Assembly: GCA_963711495.1 (NCBI GenBank)
Contig: CAVQEK010000013.1
Location: 434,001-498,000 of the forward strand
Direction of reading: 5' to 3'
DNA length: 64,000 nt
From: CAVQEK01 sp963711495
GTDB taxonomy: Bacteria > Bacteroidota > Bacteroidia > Cytophagales > Cyclobacteriaceae
The position numbers were made by a program, and so were the translations under genes. Positions 37,144 to 44,840 of this stretch are shown here, one piece after another. Below the pieces are notes generated by a model. That model saw nothing but the letters and a program-made list of their open reading frames with translations, was not told the origin of the DNA and did no database searches. Position 1 is the first letter of the stretch, and every line of letters begins with the position of its first letter.

Positions 37144-38818
37144 AATGAGGTAATTGGCGGGTCATTTCGCCAAAAGCCTTCACTTCCTCGAAAGTTTCTT
37201 TGGCAAGGGGGCCCTGGTTCCATTGTAGGTCAATAGGCTGATTGTTCTGCTGGTCTAATATTTCGTGCAACATCATACGCCTGTCCCACTCTTTGAGTTT
37301 GTCTGGCACTTCAGACTGTATTCCTTTGCTCCTCCAATTCTTCTCGATGTATTTTACCAGCCACAATGTTAGAAAGTTGAGGTAAATATGCGATCTGATC
37401 CTGTTTGCCTTTCTGTGGCGGATAGGACGTATATCCAAATCAGATTTAAACGTACGAAAGCATCGTTCAGCTTTGATCAGGCTTTTATAATATTGCTGTG
37501 CTTCCTGGGCGGTCAATTCTTTTCCGGAGAGATCGGTTTGCAACAGGTAATAATGGCCTATGATGTTTTGGGCTTTGAACTGTTGCCTGTCCAGTCGGAA
37601 AATGAATCGGTAACGGTCATCCCCTTTTTTATCTTGAAAGGCTTGAAAAGAAAGTTTCCAACATTTGGTTTGATTATATTTTTCAAGTGCTTTCATGGCT
37701 CGGTGGTAGAGCTTCTCCTTATTAGAATTTTGCGGTGAGGCCTGTATTTTCTTTAATGTCTCATAAGTCTTCCTCAAATTACGGTGGTTCCGTATTTCTC
37801 TTCTATATCCTTTCTGATGGTGCCGGCACAAGATATACCGGTGGTTGCTCTCGGTAAATTCGGTCAGGGGTTGGTCGAAAAGTTCCGGGCAATCCTCGTG
37901 GATTTGTCCGAGCAGTGCCAGTTGGCTGGCAGCAGGCAACCCGGTAATGTAAGACAAGCCCATATCGTGTACTTTCTCTAAGGTGCCTTCATCACTCATC
38001 GAACGGTCAGCCACCCAGATCGCATTTGAAGTGTGATACTTTTCTTTCCAATCAGCAAAAGTCTTTGCCACCGTCTGAACATCGGCAGTGCCTCCTTTCC
38101 ATACTTTTATATCCAGCGGAAGGTCGTCTTCCCGGGTTACCAATCCATAACTGACGATATAGCGGTCGTGCCTTTTCTCCTTGCTATCACCATAACCGCC
38201 TAATTCTGCCTGAGTGCCGCAGAAGTAACTATTACTCAAGTCGTAAAGCAATAACCTGCCTGAGGGAGGGTGGTCCGCATTCAGGGTGTTCCGTATGTCT
38301 TCAAATTTTTCTTCCAGTGCATCTAAGGCCCGATAGGACACATCCTCATTATATATCTGCTTACCGTCCAACACATAGTTGATCGTATTTTGCCTTTTCT
38401 TCACATAAGACAGTTTGCTACCCGTGTTTAATAGCTGCAAGGTGATCATATCACGAAGGACTGCTCCGGCTTTGTTTCCAAGATGTTTTTTTAGTAGCTG
38501 TTCAAGCCCGGTTTTCCTGAAGTATTGAAGCAACACCCAGTTGCCTGCGCCACGAAATGAATCTCCTATATAAGTTGGTCGGTCAGGTTGGGTAAAATCT
38601 CCGGCATCGACTAAAGCCTTCCATTCATCGGTGTCAAGGTACTTCTGTCCCCCGTGTTTAAGCATGAGGCGGCTCCTTTCCAGAATGGGAAGCTTTTCCA
38701 GCTTTTGAACTGTACGGTTGCGGGGTTGGCCCGTTTTAGGATCTCGAAAAGATTCCACCAGCTTACGGTTGCGGCCGTTCTTTCCTTTTCGCTTTACTGT
38801 GCTGCATTGTACATACAT
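37139..38818 (-). CDS. IS1634-family DDE transposase
   Basis: About 559 residues from ATG 38818 (MYVQCSTVKRKGKNGRNRKL); a TTG in the same frame at 38833 lies inside the right terminal repeat. The N-terminal region has the GNPRKRTVQKLGKL-like segment (here NRTVQKLEKLPILERSR). The catalytic site reads LLYDLSNSYFCGTQ (first Asp), AIWVADRSMSDEGTL (second Asp) and YYKSLIKAERCFRTFKSDLD (Glu). The last one follows the IS4/IS1634 Y-x6-E-x6-K spacing but has leucine where IS4 elements have arginine. A RPIRHRKANRIRSHIYLNFL segment closes the domain. The gene is full length with no frameshift, so the element may be active. Confidence 0.93.
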   Translation of the reverse strand: MYVQCSTVKRKGKNGRNRKLVESFRDPKTGQPRNRTVQKLEKLPILERSRLMLKHGGQKYLDTDEWKALVDAGDFTQPDRPTYIGDSFRGAGNWVLLQYFRKTGLEQLLKKHLGNKAGAVLRDMITLQLLNTGSKLSYVKKRQNTINYVLDGKQIYNEDVSYRALDALEEKFEDIRNTLNADHPPSGRLLLYDLSNSYFCGTQAELGGYGDSKEKRHDRYIVSYGLVTREDDLPLDIKVWKGGTADVQTVAKTFADWKEKYHTSNAIWVADRSMSDEGTLEKVHDMGLSYITGLPAASQLALLGQIHEDCPELFDQPLTEFTESNHRYILCRHHQKGYRREIRNHRNLRKTYETLKKIQASPQNSNKEKLYHRAMKALEKYNQTKCWKLSFQAFQDKKGDDRYRFIFRLDRQQFKAQNIIGHYYLLQTDLSGKELTAQEAQQYYKSLIKAERCFRTFKSDLDIRPIRHRKANRIRSHIYLNFLTLWLVKYIEKNWRSKGIQSEVPDKLKEWDRRMMLHEILDQQNNQPIDLQWNQGPLAKETFEEVKAFGEMTRQLPHL

Positions 38819-38825
38819 AAACAAA

Positions 38826-38838
38826 TGTAGCAACTACA
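38826..38838. repeat. Right terminal inverted repeat of the IS element
   Basis: TGTAGCAACTACA is the exact reverse complement of the left repeat. The transposase TTG start candidate (38831-38833) lies inside it. Confidence 0.85.
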
Positions 38839-38923
38839 ACCCGCTTATGCAAGCTCTGAACCACTTTATGCGGAACTTGAGTTATGGACCGATTTCAGCA
38901 AAATGATATGACGTGAGTCACAA

Positions 38924-39952
38924 TTATTCCTCAACAACCGCTTTCAAAAAGGCACTGATATTTTCGGTGGCAACTCCCGGAGGCATGCCGCCGCCACAAG
39001 AAAAGATCACGCGAGAAGTATCCTGTAATTTTGATTTCAACGCCAAAACACTAGCTGTTACATCTTCCGGTGTGCCCTTGGCCAGCACATCCCTGGGAGG
39101 AATATTGCCCAGCATCGTTACCTGCTGGCTGGTCAGCGATTTCAGTTCGTTGAGATCGGTATCGAATCCCATATTGAACATATTGACGTTCATCTCCGGC
39201 AAAAACTGAATGGATTGCATGCAATCTGCGTCATTATGCAGAAAGCGTATCTTCAGGTCCGGGTCAAACAGTTCTTTGAAATAGGGTAATCCGAATTGTT
39301 TAAATTCTTCGGCCCCCATAAATCCAATGATGTCGTCAAGCATCAGCATACCTTCAATGGTCGGAAATGTATTCCGCTGCAATGCATGCCACTCTTTCAA
39401 ATAATCCGTAATGGTGCGGACCAATCGGTGGGCTTCATCCGGATTGGTCATCATGGTCATCAGAAATTCTGTTGTGCCCATCAGATAGGTAGCAATATTC
39501 AACGGGCCTCTTGACACAGAAAACCGGATCTTGTGGCCGGAATCCTGAATCCTCGATTCATTCAATTTCAGTCGATTCAGTATAAACGGTCCCAATCCAT
39601 CCGTGGCAGGATTAGGCTTCTTCAGGTCTTTTAAATCCTCCACGGAACCAATACACTTGAAGGCGTGTGGAAATTCATTTTTAGGAAAAGTACATTTAGC
39701 CCCAAAAGCGGAAGGTTCGCTGCACATGCCATATTCTGACCAAAATCCAGGCAGGAAGATGATCTCCGGAAAAGTTTGAATGGCTTTCAAATTAGCCTTA
39801 AGCCAAAGTTCATCATTGGTAAAATAATCGATGATGCTGATGCCATACCAGTTGGGTAACCACGGGCAATCGATGATGAAACCCACCGGACTGGGATCTG
39901 TTTTTTTACCTTCGATGGTATCGTTCAACACTTTCCATTGTTCATCAGTCAT
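38924..39952 (-). CDS. Uroporphyrinogen decarboxylase (URO-D) superfamily protein
   Basis: A 342-residue protein of URO-D fold. The helix with RFSVSRGPLNIATYLMGTTE, and MLMLDDIIGFMGAEEFKQFG followed by LPYFKELFDPDLKIRFLHND, match the URO-D/methylcobalamin-methyltransferase superfamily; the end reads TMLGNIPPRDVLAKGTPEDV and VIFSCGGGMPPGVATENI, the usual GGG motif of cobamide-type methyltransferases. It is more likely a methyltransferase-like or uncharacterised member than true HemE, since the conserved substrate-binding start of HemE (RQAGRYLP) is absent. There is no cobalamin-binding protein beside it. Its start lies 218 bp from the TMEM175-type gene. Confidence 0.85.
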   Translation of the reverse strand: MTDEQWKVLNDTIEGKKTDPSPVGFIIDCPWLPNWYGISIIDYFTNDELWLKANLKAIQTFPEIIFLPGFWSEYGMCSEPSAFGAKCTFPKNEFPHAFKCIGSVEDLKDLKKPNPATDGLGPFILNRLKLNESRIQDSGHKIRFSVSRGPLNIATYLMGTTEFLMTMMTNPDEAHRLVRTITDYLKEWHALQRNTFPTIEGMLMLDDIIGFMGAEEFKQFGLPYFKELFDPDLKIRFLHNDADCMQSIQFLPEMNVNMFNMGFDTDLNELKSLTSQQVTMLGNIPPRDVLAKGTPEDVTASVLALKSKLQDTSRVIFSCGGGMPPGVATENISAFLKAVVEE

Positions 39953-40170
39953 TTCTCTGCGCTTTTCTGCGTCGTTTATAAATCGTGAATGAATATAAAC
40001 AGGAAATGATATAATTTCCAGAAGTATCCGCTTTTGGTCGATAAAAAATTAGGACGTGTTTTCTGTTGCCGCCAATGTTTTCATGATCGCAAGTTTGCAG
40101 TAAGTTTAATAGCACAAACCCGGGACCCCGGCAAATGGAATAAGCTCAAAATAAATTGTATTTCTTTGCA

Positions 40171-40746
40171 TTATTCTCCTATAACCCGCTCAATGCGCTT
40201 GTCTGGTACCAGCCACATTAAAGCCACAAAAATATAGATTCCCCCGGAGAACCATTGATTTAGAAAAGCAGCAGGAATGGCAATGGAATAAAGAATCGGT
40301 GAAATTTTACCTTTAATATCTTTGCCAACTGCCCTGGACAACAGAGAATCTTTTCCCTGCCTGGCGATGATTGTCTGTTGCAAAATATAATAAGCGATGG
40401 CTGCCATCAACATGATTACACCATATAATGACACCGGGGCAGGTGCAAAATGATTTTCTCCCATCCAACCGGTCATAAAAGGCAAAAGCGATAACCAAAA
40501 CAACAAATGCAGGTTGGCCCATAAAATAGTACCATCCACTCTTTTTACCGTGTGCAGCATATGATGATGGTTGTTCCAGTAAATTCCCAAATAAATAAAA
40601 CTGAGAATATAGCTTAAAAAAACCGGTACAAGCGGCTTCAGATCTACGAAGCCTGCGCCATGGGGAATCTTTAATTCCAACACCATAATGGTGATAATGA
40701 TGGCCAGTACGCCATCGCTGAATGCTTCCAAACGTCCTTTTTGCAT
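40171..40746 (-). CDS. TMEM175-family potassium channel protein (DUF1211)
   Basis: A 191-residue membrane protein beginning MQKGRLEAFSDGVLAIIITI, which holds the family signature RxxxFSDxxxAIxxTxxxLE (FSD near residue 9). About six hydrophobic helices follow (PLVPVFLSYILSFIYLGIYW, NLHLLFWLSLLPFMTGWMG, VSLYGVIMLMAAIAYYILQQ). Bacterial TMEM175 proteins form tetrameric potassium channels with a hydrophobic-ring filter. The gene is monocistronic as far as I can see. Confidence 0.93.
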   Translation of the reverse strand: MQKGRLEAFSDGVLAIIITIMVLELKIPHGAGFVDLKPLVPVFLSYILSFIYLGIYWNNHHHMLHTVKRVDGTILWANLHLLFWLSLLPFMTGWMGENHFAPAPVSLYGVIMLMAAIAYYILQQTIIARQGKDSLLSRAVGKDIKGKISPILYSIAIPAAFLNQWFSGGIYIFVALMWLVPDKRIERVIGE

Positions 40747-41056
40747 GCTAATATTGGTTATGATCCAAAATCATCAATTTTTACTACCCTGGTGTGATTC
40801 GAGGTTTGAAATAAAGGCCGGAAAACCAGAATAAAACTACAAAAAACCATCGAATGTTTTTGTTATCCTTGGGATAAAGTACTGTTCTCCAGCGATTGGA
40901 TTATGATATGATTTCATGCTAATATGATGAATCAAACACTTCGGTTCCCGGACAACAATGAATTCCTGGTAAATATTGCTAACATTGTAAATCAGGGTAT
41001 CAGCATTAATCATCCAAACATATTTATTTGGTGATGATCATTGAAAAAATAAAACC
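40747..41056. other. Intergenic region between divergent TMEM175 and NYN genes
   Basis: About 310 bp. It contains a 37-codon open frame from ATG 40926 (MMNQTLRFPDNNEFL) with no recognisable relative, which I do not call as a gene. No clear promoter or hairpin was found. Confidence 0.4.
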
Positions 41057-41815
41057 ATGCGAGAAAAAAACGATATCAATTTAGCGGTGCTCATCGATGC
41101 CGATAATATTCCATATTCCAATATAAAAGGTATGCTCGATGAGATTGCAAAACTGGGAGTGCCTACCATTAAGCGCATTTATGGCGACTGGACAAAGCCC
41201 ACAGTTTCCGGCTGGAAGCCGGCTTTACTTGAACATGCCATCACTCCAGTTCAACAATACAGCTATACTTCCGGTAAAAATGCTACGGATTCTGCCATGA
41301 TCATCGATGCCATGGACATTCTTCACAGCCAGAAAGTTGATGGATTCTGTATTGTATCCAGTGATAGCGATTTTACCCGATTGGCAACAAGACTCAGGGA
41401 ATCGGGCATGCTGGTCATAGGTATCGGTGAAAAGAAAACTCCACCCCCTTTTATCGTGGCTTGTGATAAGTTCATCTATATAGAGATCATCGAATCGGCT
41501 GATGCGCCGAAAAAATCGGAGAAGACAGCAAATTCCTCTGCTCCGGCCAAAAAATCAGGTGTAGATGCTATCGATCACAAATTTATCCGACTGCTCAAAT
41601 CATCCATTGAAGATTTGGCGGAAGATGACGGATGGGCATCACTGGCCACGGTAGGTGCGCTGATCAACAAAAAAAAGCCGGATTTTGACCCGCGGAATTA
41701 TGGTTTTCAAAAACTCACGCCCCTAATAAAATCACTGTCAGAACACTTTGATGTTGATGAGCGGGAATTTGGTAAATCGCACGTCAAACACATCTATGTG
41801 AAAATAAAAAAATAG
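41057..41815 (+). CDS. NYN (PIN-like) ribonuclease with C-terminal LOTUS/OST-HTH domain
   Basis: A 252-residue protein. The NYN domain begins NLAVLIDADNIPYSNIKGML and carries the acidic residues of the PIN-like active site in DADN, in TDSAMIIDAMDIL and in CIVSSDSDFTRLATRLRESG (SSDSDF). After a linker rich in Ser/Lys/Ala (KKSEKTANSSAPAKKSG) a C-terminal LOTUS/OST-HTH domain of 75 residues follows (HKFIRLLKSSIEDLAEDDGW, ASLATVGALINKKKPDFDPR, YGFQKLTPLIKSLSEHFDVD). This LabA/MARF1-like architecture is thought to bind and cleave RNA. Targets are unknown. The stop is 28 bp from the converging sulfatase stop. Confidence 0.93.
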   Translation: MREKNDINLAVLIDADNIPYSNIKGMLDEIAKLGVPTIKRIYGDWTKPTVSGWKPALLEHAITPVQQYSYTSGKNATDSAMIIDAMDILHSQKVDGFCIVSSDSDFTRLATRLRESGMLVIGIGEKKTPPPFIVACDKFIYIEIIESADAPKKSEKTANSSAPAKKSGVDAIDHKFIRLLKSSIEDLAEDDGWASLATVGALINKKKPDFDPRNYGFQKLTPLIKSLSEHFDVDEREFGKSHVKHIYVKIKK

Positions 41816-41843
41816 AAGTTTTGCATGTAGGAATCAATGAATA

Positions 41844-43241
41844 TTATTTGACCAGTTTTTGCTCCTGCAATTCGCTGCTCAGATGGTCACACTTCATCCT
41901 CAGTTGATTTAACATCTCTTTATAATGAACATCGCCAGCCAAATCATTTTTTTCCCAGGGGTCGCTGGTCAAATTATATAATTCTTCATGTTGCATATCA
42001 TGCCGATAGCGAAAATATTTCCATTTTTTTGTGCGCAATCCTTCACTTGGAGGAATGAATTTCACCTCCCACAAATGTTCGCATAAAAATTCCTGGCGTT
42101 TTTCTGCCGGATTTTCACCCTTCACATAATTCTCCAGGCTTTTCCCCTGCCAGGCTATCGGTGGATTGATTCCCGCGAATTCAAAAATGGTTGGCGCAAT
42201 GTCAATGTTCAAAGCAATGTCCTCAACGTCCCGATGATTGGGATTTCGCGGATCATAGATGATGAGCGGCACACGCAATGAATTGTCGTACATCAGCCAT
42301 TTTCCTGCGAGTTGCCGTTCGCCAAGGAAATATCCATTGTCACCCATGAGCATTATAACGGTGTTTTTGTCAAGACCTTTTTGTTCAAGCAATTTCCTGA
42401 TCCTGCCGATCTCCCGATCAACACCGGAGATCATCCGGTAATAGCCCTTTACACTATGCTGGTATTTTTCAGGCGTATCAAATCGCCATTCCCACCGGGT
42501 ACGATTTATACCTTCGCGAACATAAACAGGTTGTGCCTCAAAATACGAAAGGTCGCCTAGGCGTGGAGGAGGGATGGTTATATTTTGATAAAGATTGTCC
42601 ATATCCTCTTGCCAAAAATATTGTTCGGGAGCCGGGTCGTGGGCATGTGGGGCACTGAAACTGAGGGACAAACAAAAAGGTTTGTCGTTGGGTGCATTGG
42701 CTATAAAATCCAATGCCTTCTGTGCGGTATATCGTGTGAGATGTACGGTATCATCATCAAGTGTTTTATAAAAATAACCTCGCCGGTCTTTATACTTTTC
42801 ATTTCGGTCATACACTTCACAAACATCGAATAAGTTGCTAATACTGCCATAATTAACGCCAAACTTCCCAAAAAACCCGGTGTAGTAACCTGAGTTTTTC
42901 ATCAGAAAGGGATATGACTTTTCGATATAGGGTTCTTTGATGTTGCCTTGTCCGAAAGTATAGCCATGTGTGCGCTCGTACATTCCGGTTAAAATACTCG
43001 CCCGGCTGGCGGCACATATTGGCGTGGTCACGAAAGCATTCTTAAAATAGATGCCATCACTGGCAAGTTTGTCCATCTCTGGCGTTTGAATAATTTTATT
43101 ACCGGCATAACCCAGTGCATCCCATCGCTGATCATCCGTGAGAATAAAGATAATATTTGGTTTTGAGGCTTCCTTTTTAGCACAACCTGACCATAAGGTC
43201 AGTCCGCCCAGGATTGCTAAAATTAAAATTCTGTTTTTCAT
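41844..43241 (-). CDS. Sulfatase (S1 family) lipoprotein
   Basis: A 465-residue lipoprotein (ILAILGGLTLWSGCAKKEA). It carries the metal-binding DD pair in PNIIFILTDDQRWDALGYAG, and the formylglycine signature TTPICAASRASILTGMYERT, where the modified Cys is followed by A-A-S-R (C-x-A-S-R, an accepted variant of C-x-P-S-R). Later motifs are GYYTGFFGKFGVN, SAPHAHDPAPE, LMGDNGYFLGERQLAGK and a tail DPWEKNDLAGDVHYKEML. Its closest functional analogues are the heparan/choline sulfatases of Bacteroidota glycan catabolism, but the substrate is undetermined. It needs an anaerobic or aerobic maturase encoded elsewhere. Intact, unlike the three genes just upstream. Confidence 0.93.
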   Translation of the reverse strand: MKNRILILAILGGLTLWSGCAKKEASKPNIIFILTDDQRWDALGYAGNKIIQTPEMDKLASDGIYFKNAFVTTPICAASRASILTGMYERTHGYTFGQGNIKEPYIEKSYPFLMKNSGYYTGFFGKFGVNYGSISNLFDVCEVYDRNEKYKDRRGYFYKTLDDDTVHLTRYTAQKALDFIANAPNDKPFCLSLSFSAPHAHDPAPEQYFWQEDMDNLYQNITIPPPRLGDLSYFEAQPVYVREGINRTRWEWRFDTPEKYQHSVKGYYRMISGVDREIGRIRKLLEQKGLDKNTVIMLMGDNGYFLGERQLAGKWLMYDNSLRVPLIIYDPRNPNHRDVEDIALNIDIAPTIFEFAGINPPIAWQGKSLENYVKGENPAEKRQEFLCEHLWEVKFIPPSEGLRTKKWKYFRYRHDMQHEELYNLTSDPWEKNDLAGDVHYKEMLNQLRMKCDHLSSELQEQKLVK

Positions 43242-43287
43242 TGTGGGATCAATCTTTACTGGTATTTACACAAAAAAAGAATTAATC

Positions 43288-43640
43288 TCAAATTGAAAGT
43301 GGATTGACAATGAGATTTGTGCCTTTGAAATAAAATGAAAAATTGGATTCTTGCAATTCATACCCTCCCTGAATGGCAATGCTGTTATTGATCATTTTTG
43401 AACTGGTTCTTTTACCAGTTCCTTTTGTGTCAATAAATGTATCGCTGAACAACCAAAGTATTTTCTCATTTTCAAGATCAATTGAAGCAGCGCCGTCAGC
43501 CCTTCTCCAAAATTTATCATGCTTCAAACATGTATTGTCCATTTCGTACACATCTAATTCTTTCGCTAGAGATAGATTTTCTGTTTGTGCATGAATGAAT
43601 CCTGACAACAAAATAATCAGTACGTTTAGATGCCATTCAT
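43288..43640 (-). pseudogene. Decayed DUF4185-like/propeller secreted protein, 5' frameshift and 3' truncation
   Basis: The main open part (43288 to about 43626) reads LIILLSGFIHAQTENLSLAK as a signal peptide and then DKFWRRADGAASIDLENEKI and ILWLFSDTFIDTKGTGKR, the RRADGAxSIxLxxxxxLWLFxDTFI pattern of secreted glycan-binding propellers. No ATG exists in that frame. One ATG at 43638-43640 lies one base out of frame; inserting a single A after ATGAA would give MKWHLNVLIILLSGF, a perfect signal start. The frame then stops after about 107 residues, far short of the 350 or more of the family. So it is both frameshifted and truncated. Confidence 0.72.
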
Positions 43641-43662
43641 AAAATTCGTAAAACCTGGTTTA

Positions 43663-44214
43663 TCAATCTTTTAAACACCGAACACTGATCGCCACCATTT
43701 TACCACCGGTATACATATTTACAGCCTTATCATAATAGGCAAAATCACACACCCAAATTCCTTCGGAGCTGCTTGCCGTAATGGTAAAATAATCACCCCA
43801 GCTCCCATACCCGTCGTATTCGCCATTCTCATAACGAAATCCGCAAAATTGGGCATTGAATCCGGAAGATCCTCCTTCTATTAAATCCTTATATTCAAAT
43901 TTGGAAAGCGACACTTCAAATTCTGATTTTGAAGGCAAGTGCTAACCTGGAGGCACTGCTAACTTCGCAGATTCCCAGTTATATAGTCTGCCGACTGATT
44001 CATCATAGGTAGTCGAATCATCCAAAAAATACCAGGAATTATTTGGCACATTGAAATTAAGGTTCTCCGCCATCCACACCTGTGCTCCAACTTGGACCGT
44101 CTTGTACATTTGATTATCTCTGTTATCAATGAAAGTCCCTGATAAAATCTGAGGCTCTTCATTTTGACAACTACCTATTATGAATAATGTCAAAAGTAAA
44201 ATTAACTTTTTCAT
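43663..44214 (-). pseudogene. FISUMP-domain lipoprotein interrupted by an in-frame amber codon
   Basis: Two adjoining open frames (43942-44214 and 43663-43938) share the same phase and are separated only by a TAG at 43942-43944. Together they read as one 183-residue lipoprotein: MKKLILLLTLFIIGSCQNEE (lipobox IGSC), QMYKTVQVGAQVWMAENLNF, GRLYNWESAKLAVPPG, stop, HLPSKSEFEVSLSKFEY, and finally MVAISVRCLKD. In FISUMP (Fibrobacter major paralogue) domains this place reads PxGWHLPS, so the TAG most likely replaces a tryptophan TGG by one base change. Both ends of the domain are otherwise well preserved. Frameshifted neighbours suggest decay rather than recoding. Confidence 0.85.
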
Positions 44215-44251
44215 CTTCTTGAATTTTTCGACTTCTGAATATTTAGAACAC

Positions 44252-44751
44252 TTAAAGCCTGATCGTTAAAGTGACCGATGGGATCATTTGTTGTTTCCTA
44301 GAAATTGTCATCATATTGTTTCCTATCATATCAAAACTGAGATGGAAACGGCCATTAATGTTATTTGCCGAAACTACTGCATCAACTATCGCAACGACCT
44401 CATCTACCAATAGAATTATAGTTCCCGTATAAACTTTTGGATCAATATGCCCAATCCCAATGGTGGCCATTGGATCAGTATCCGCAGCACCGGAGACAAA
44501 TAAACTGAAACCTACAACATATGCCATTGCAAAGAGGGCCCCTTTTGCCGGTTGCTTATTGTAAAACTGGCCTGCGCCAGGCAACAGAAATGAAAGAACC
44601 CCGGCAACGAATGGTTCACGATAACGATTGTATTTCGAAATATTGCGCCACCTGATACAACATTTTGACAATTGACAGCATGAGTAAAAACAAGCAGTAT
44701 GCCAACCAGCAAAAGCTTGCTTAACTTCGGTTTAATACATCGCGCTTTCAT
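44252..44751 (-). pseudogene. Frameshifted small membrane protein with a PGxGQ motif (TM2/DUF5683-like)
   Basis: The 5' part (44751 to about 44635) gives a signal peptide, KLLLVGILLVFTHAVNCQNV, then VSGGAIFRN. The 3' part in another frame (from about 44635 to 44252) continues KYNRYREPFVAGVLSFLLPG, AGQFYNKQPAKGALFAMAYV and GFSLFVSGAAD. The LLPGAGQFYNKQPAKGA stretch is characteristic of small TM2-type or DUF5683-type membrane proteins. A single-base shift near 44630-44645 (in GCAATATTTCGAAATACAA on the minus strand) joins them. It lies 37 bp upstream of the FISUMP pseudogene on the same strand. Confidence 0.7.
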
Positions 44752-44840
44752 CAGTTTGAAAATTTAAAAGTTTGTTTGACAAACTGTTAAAATTTTCTCT
44801 CCTTAAAAACAGATCAATACTCCGGGAAAATCTGCATAAT

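Larger units (their letters stand above)
37131..38838. mobile_element. IS1634-type insertion sequence
   Basis: A 1708-bp element bounded by the 13-bp inverted repeats TGTAGTTGCTACA (37131-37143) and TGTAGCAACTACA (38826-38838), which are reverse complements of each other. It carries a single DDE transposase gene on the minus strand. No target-site duplication is visible directly outside the repeats (left flank ends CGGCCA, right flank begins ACCCGC), so the true ends may be slightly different, or the duplication is lost. It is inserted downstream of the quinohaemoprotein gene and upstream of the UroD-like gene, without breaking a gene. Confidence 0.85.

Noticed and set aside
37125..38844. Target-site duplication flanking the IS
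   Set aside because: The 6 to 10 bases on either side (CGGCCA and ACCCGC) do not match.
43942..43944. Recoding of the amber codon (for example pyrrolysine or suppression)
   Set aside because: The expected residue is a plain tryptophan, the neighbours on both sides are also disrupted, and TAG is used as a normal stop elsewhere (for example the transposase).
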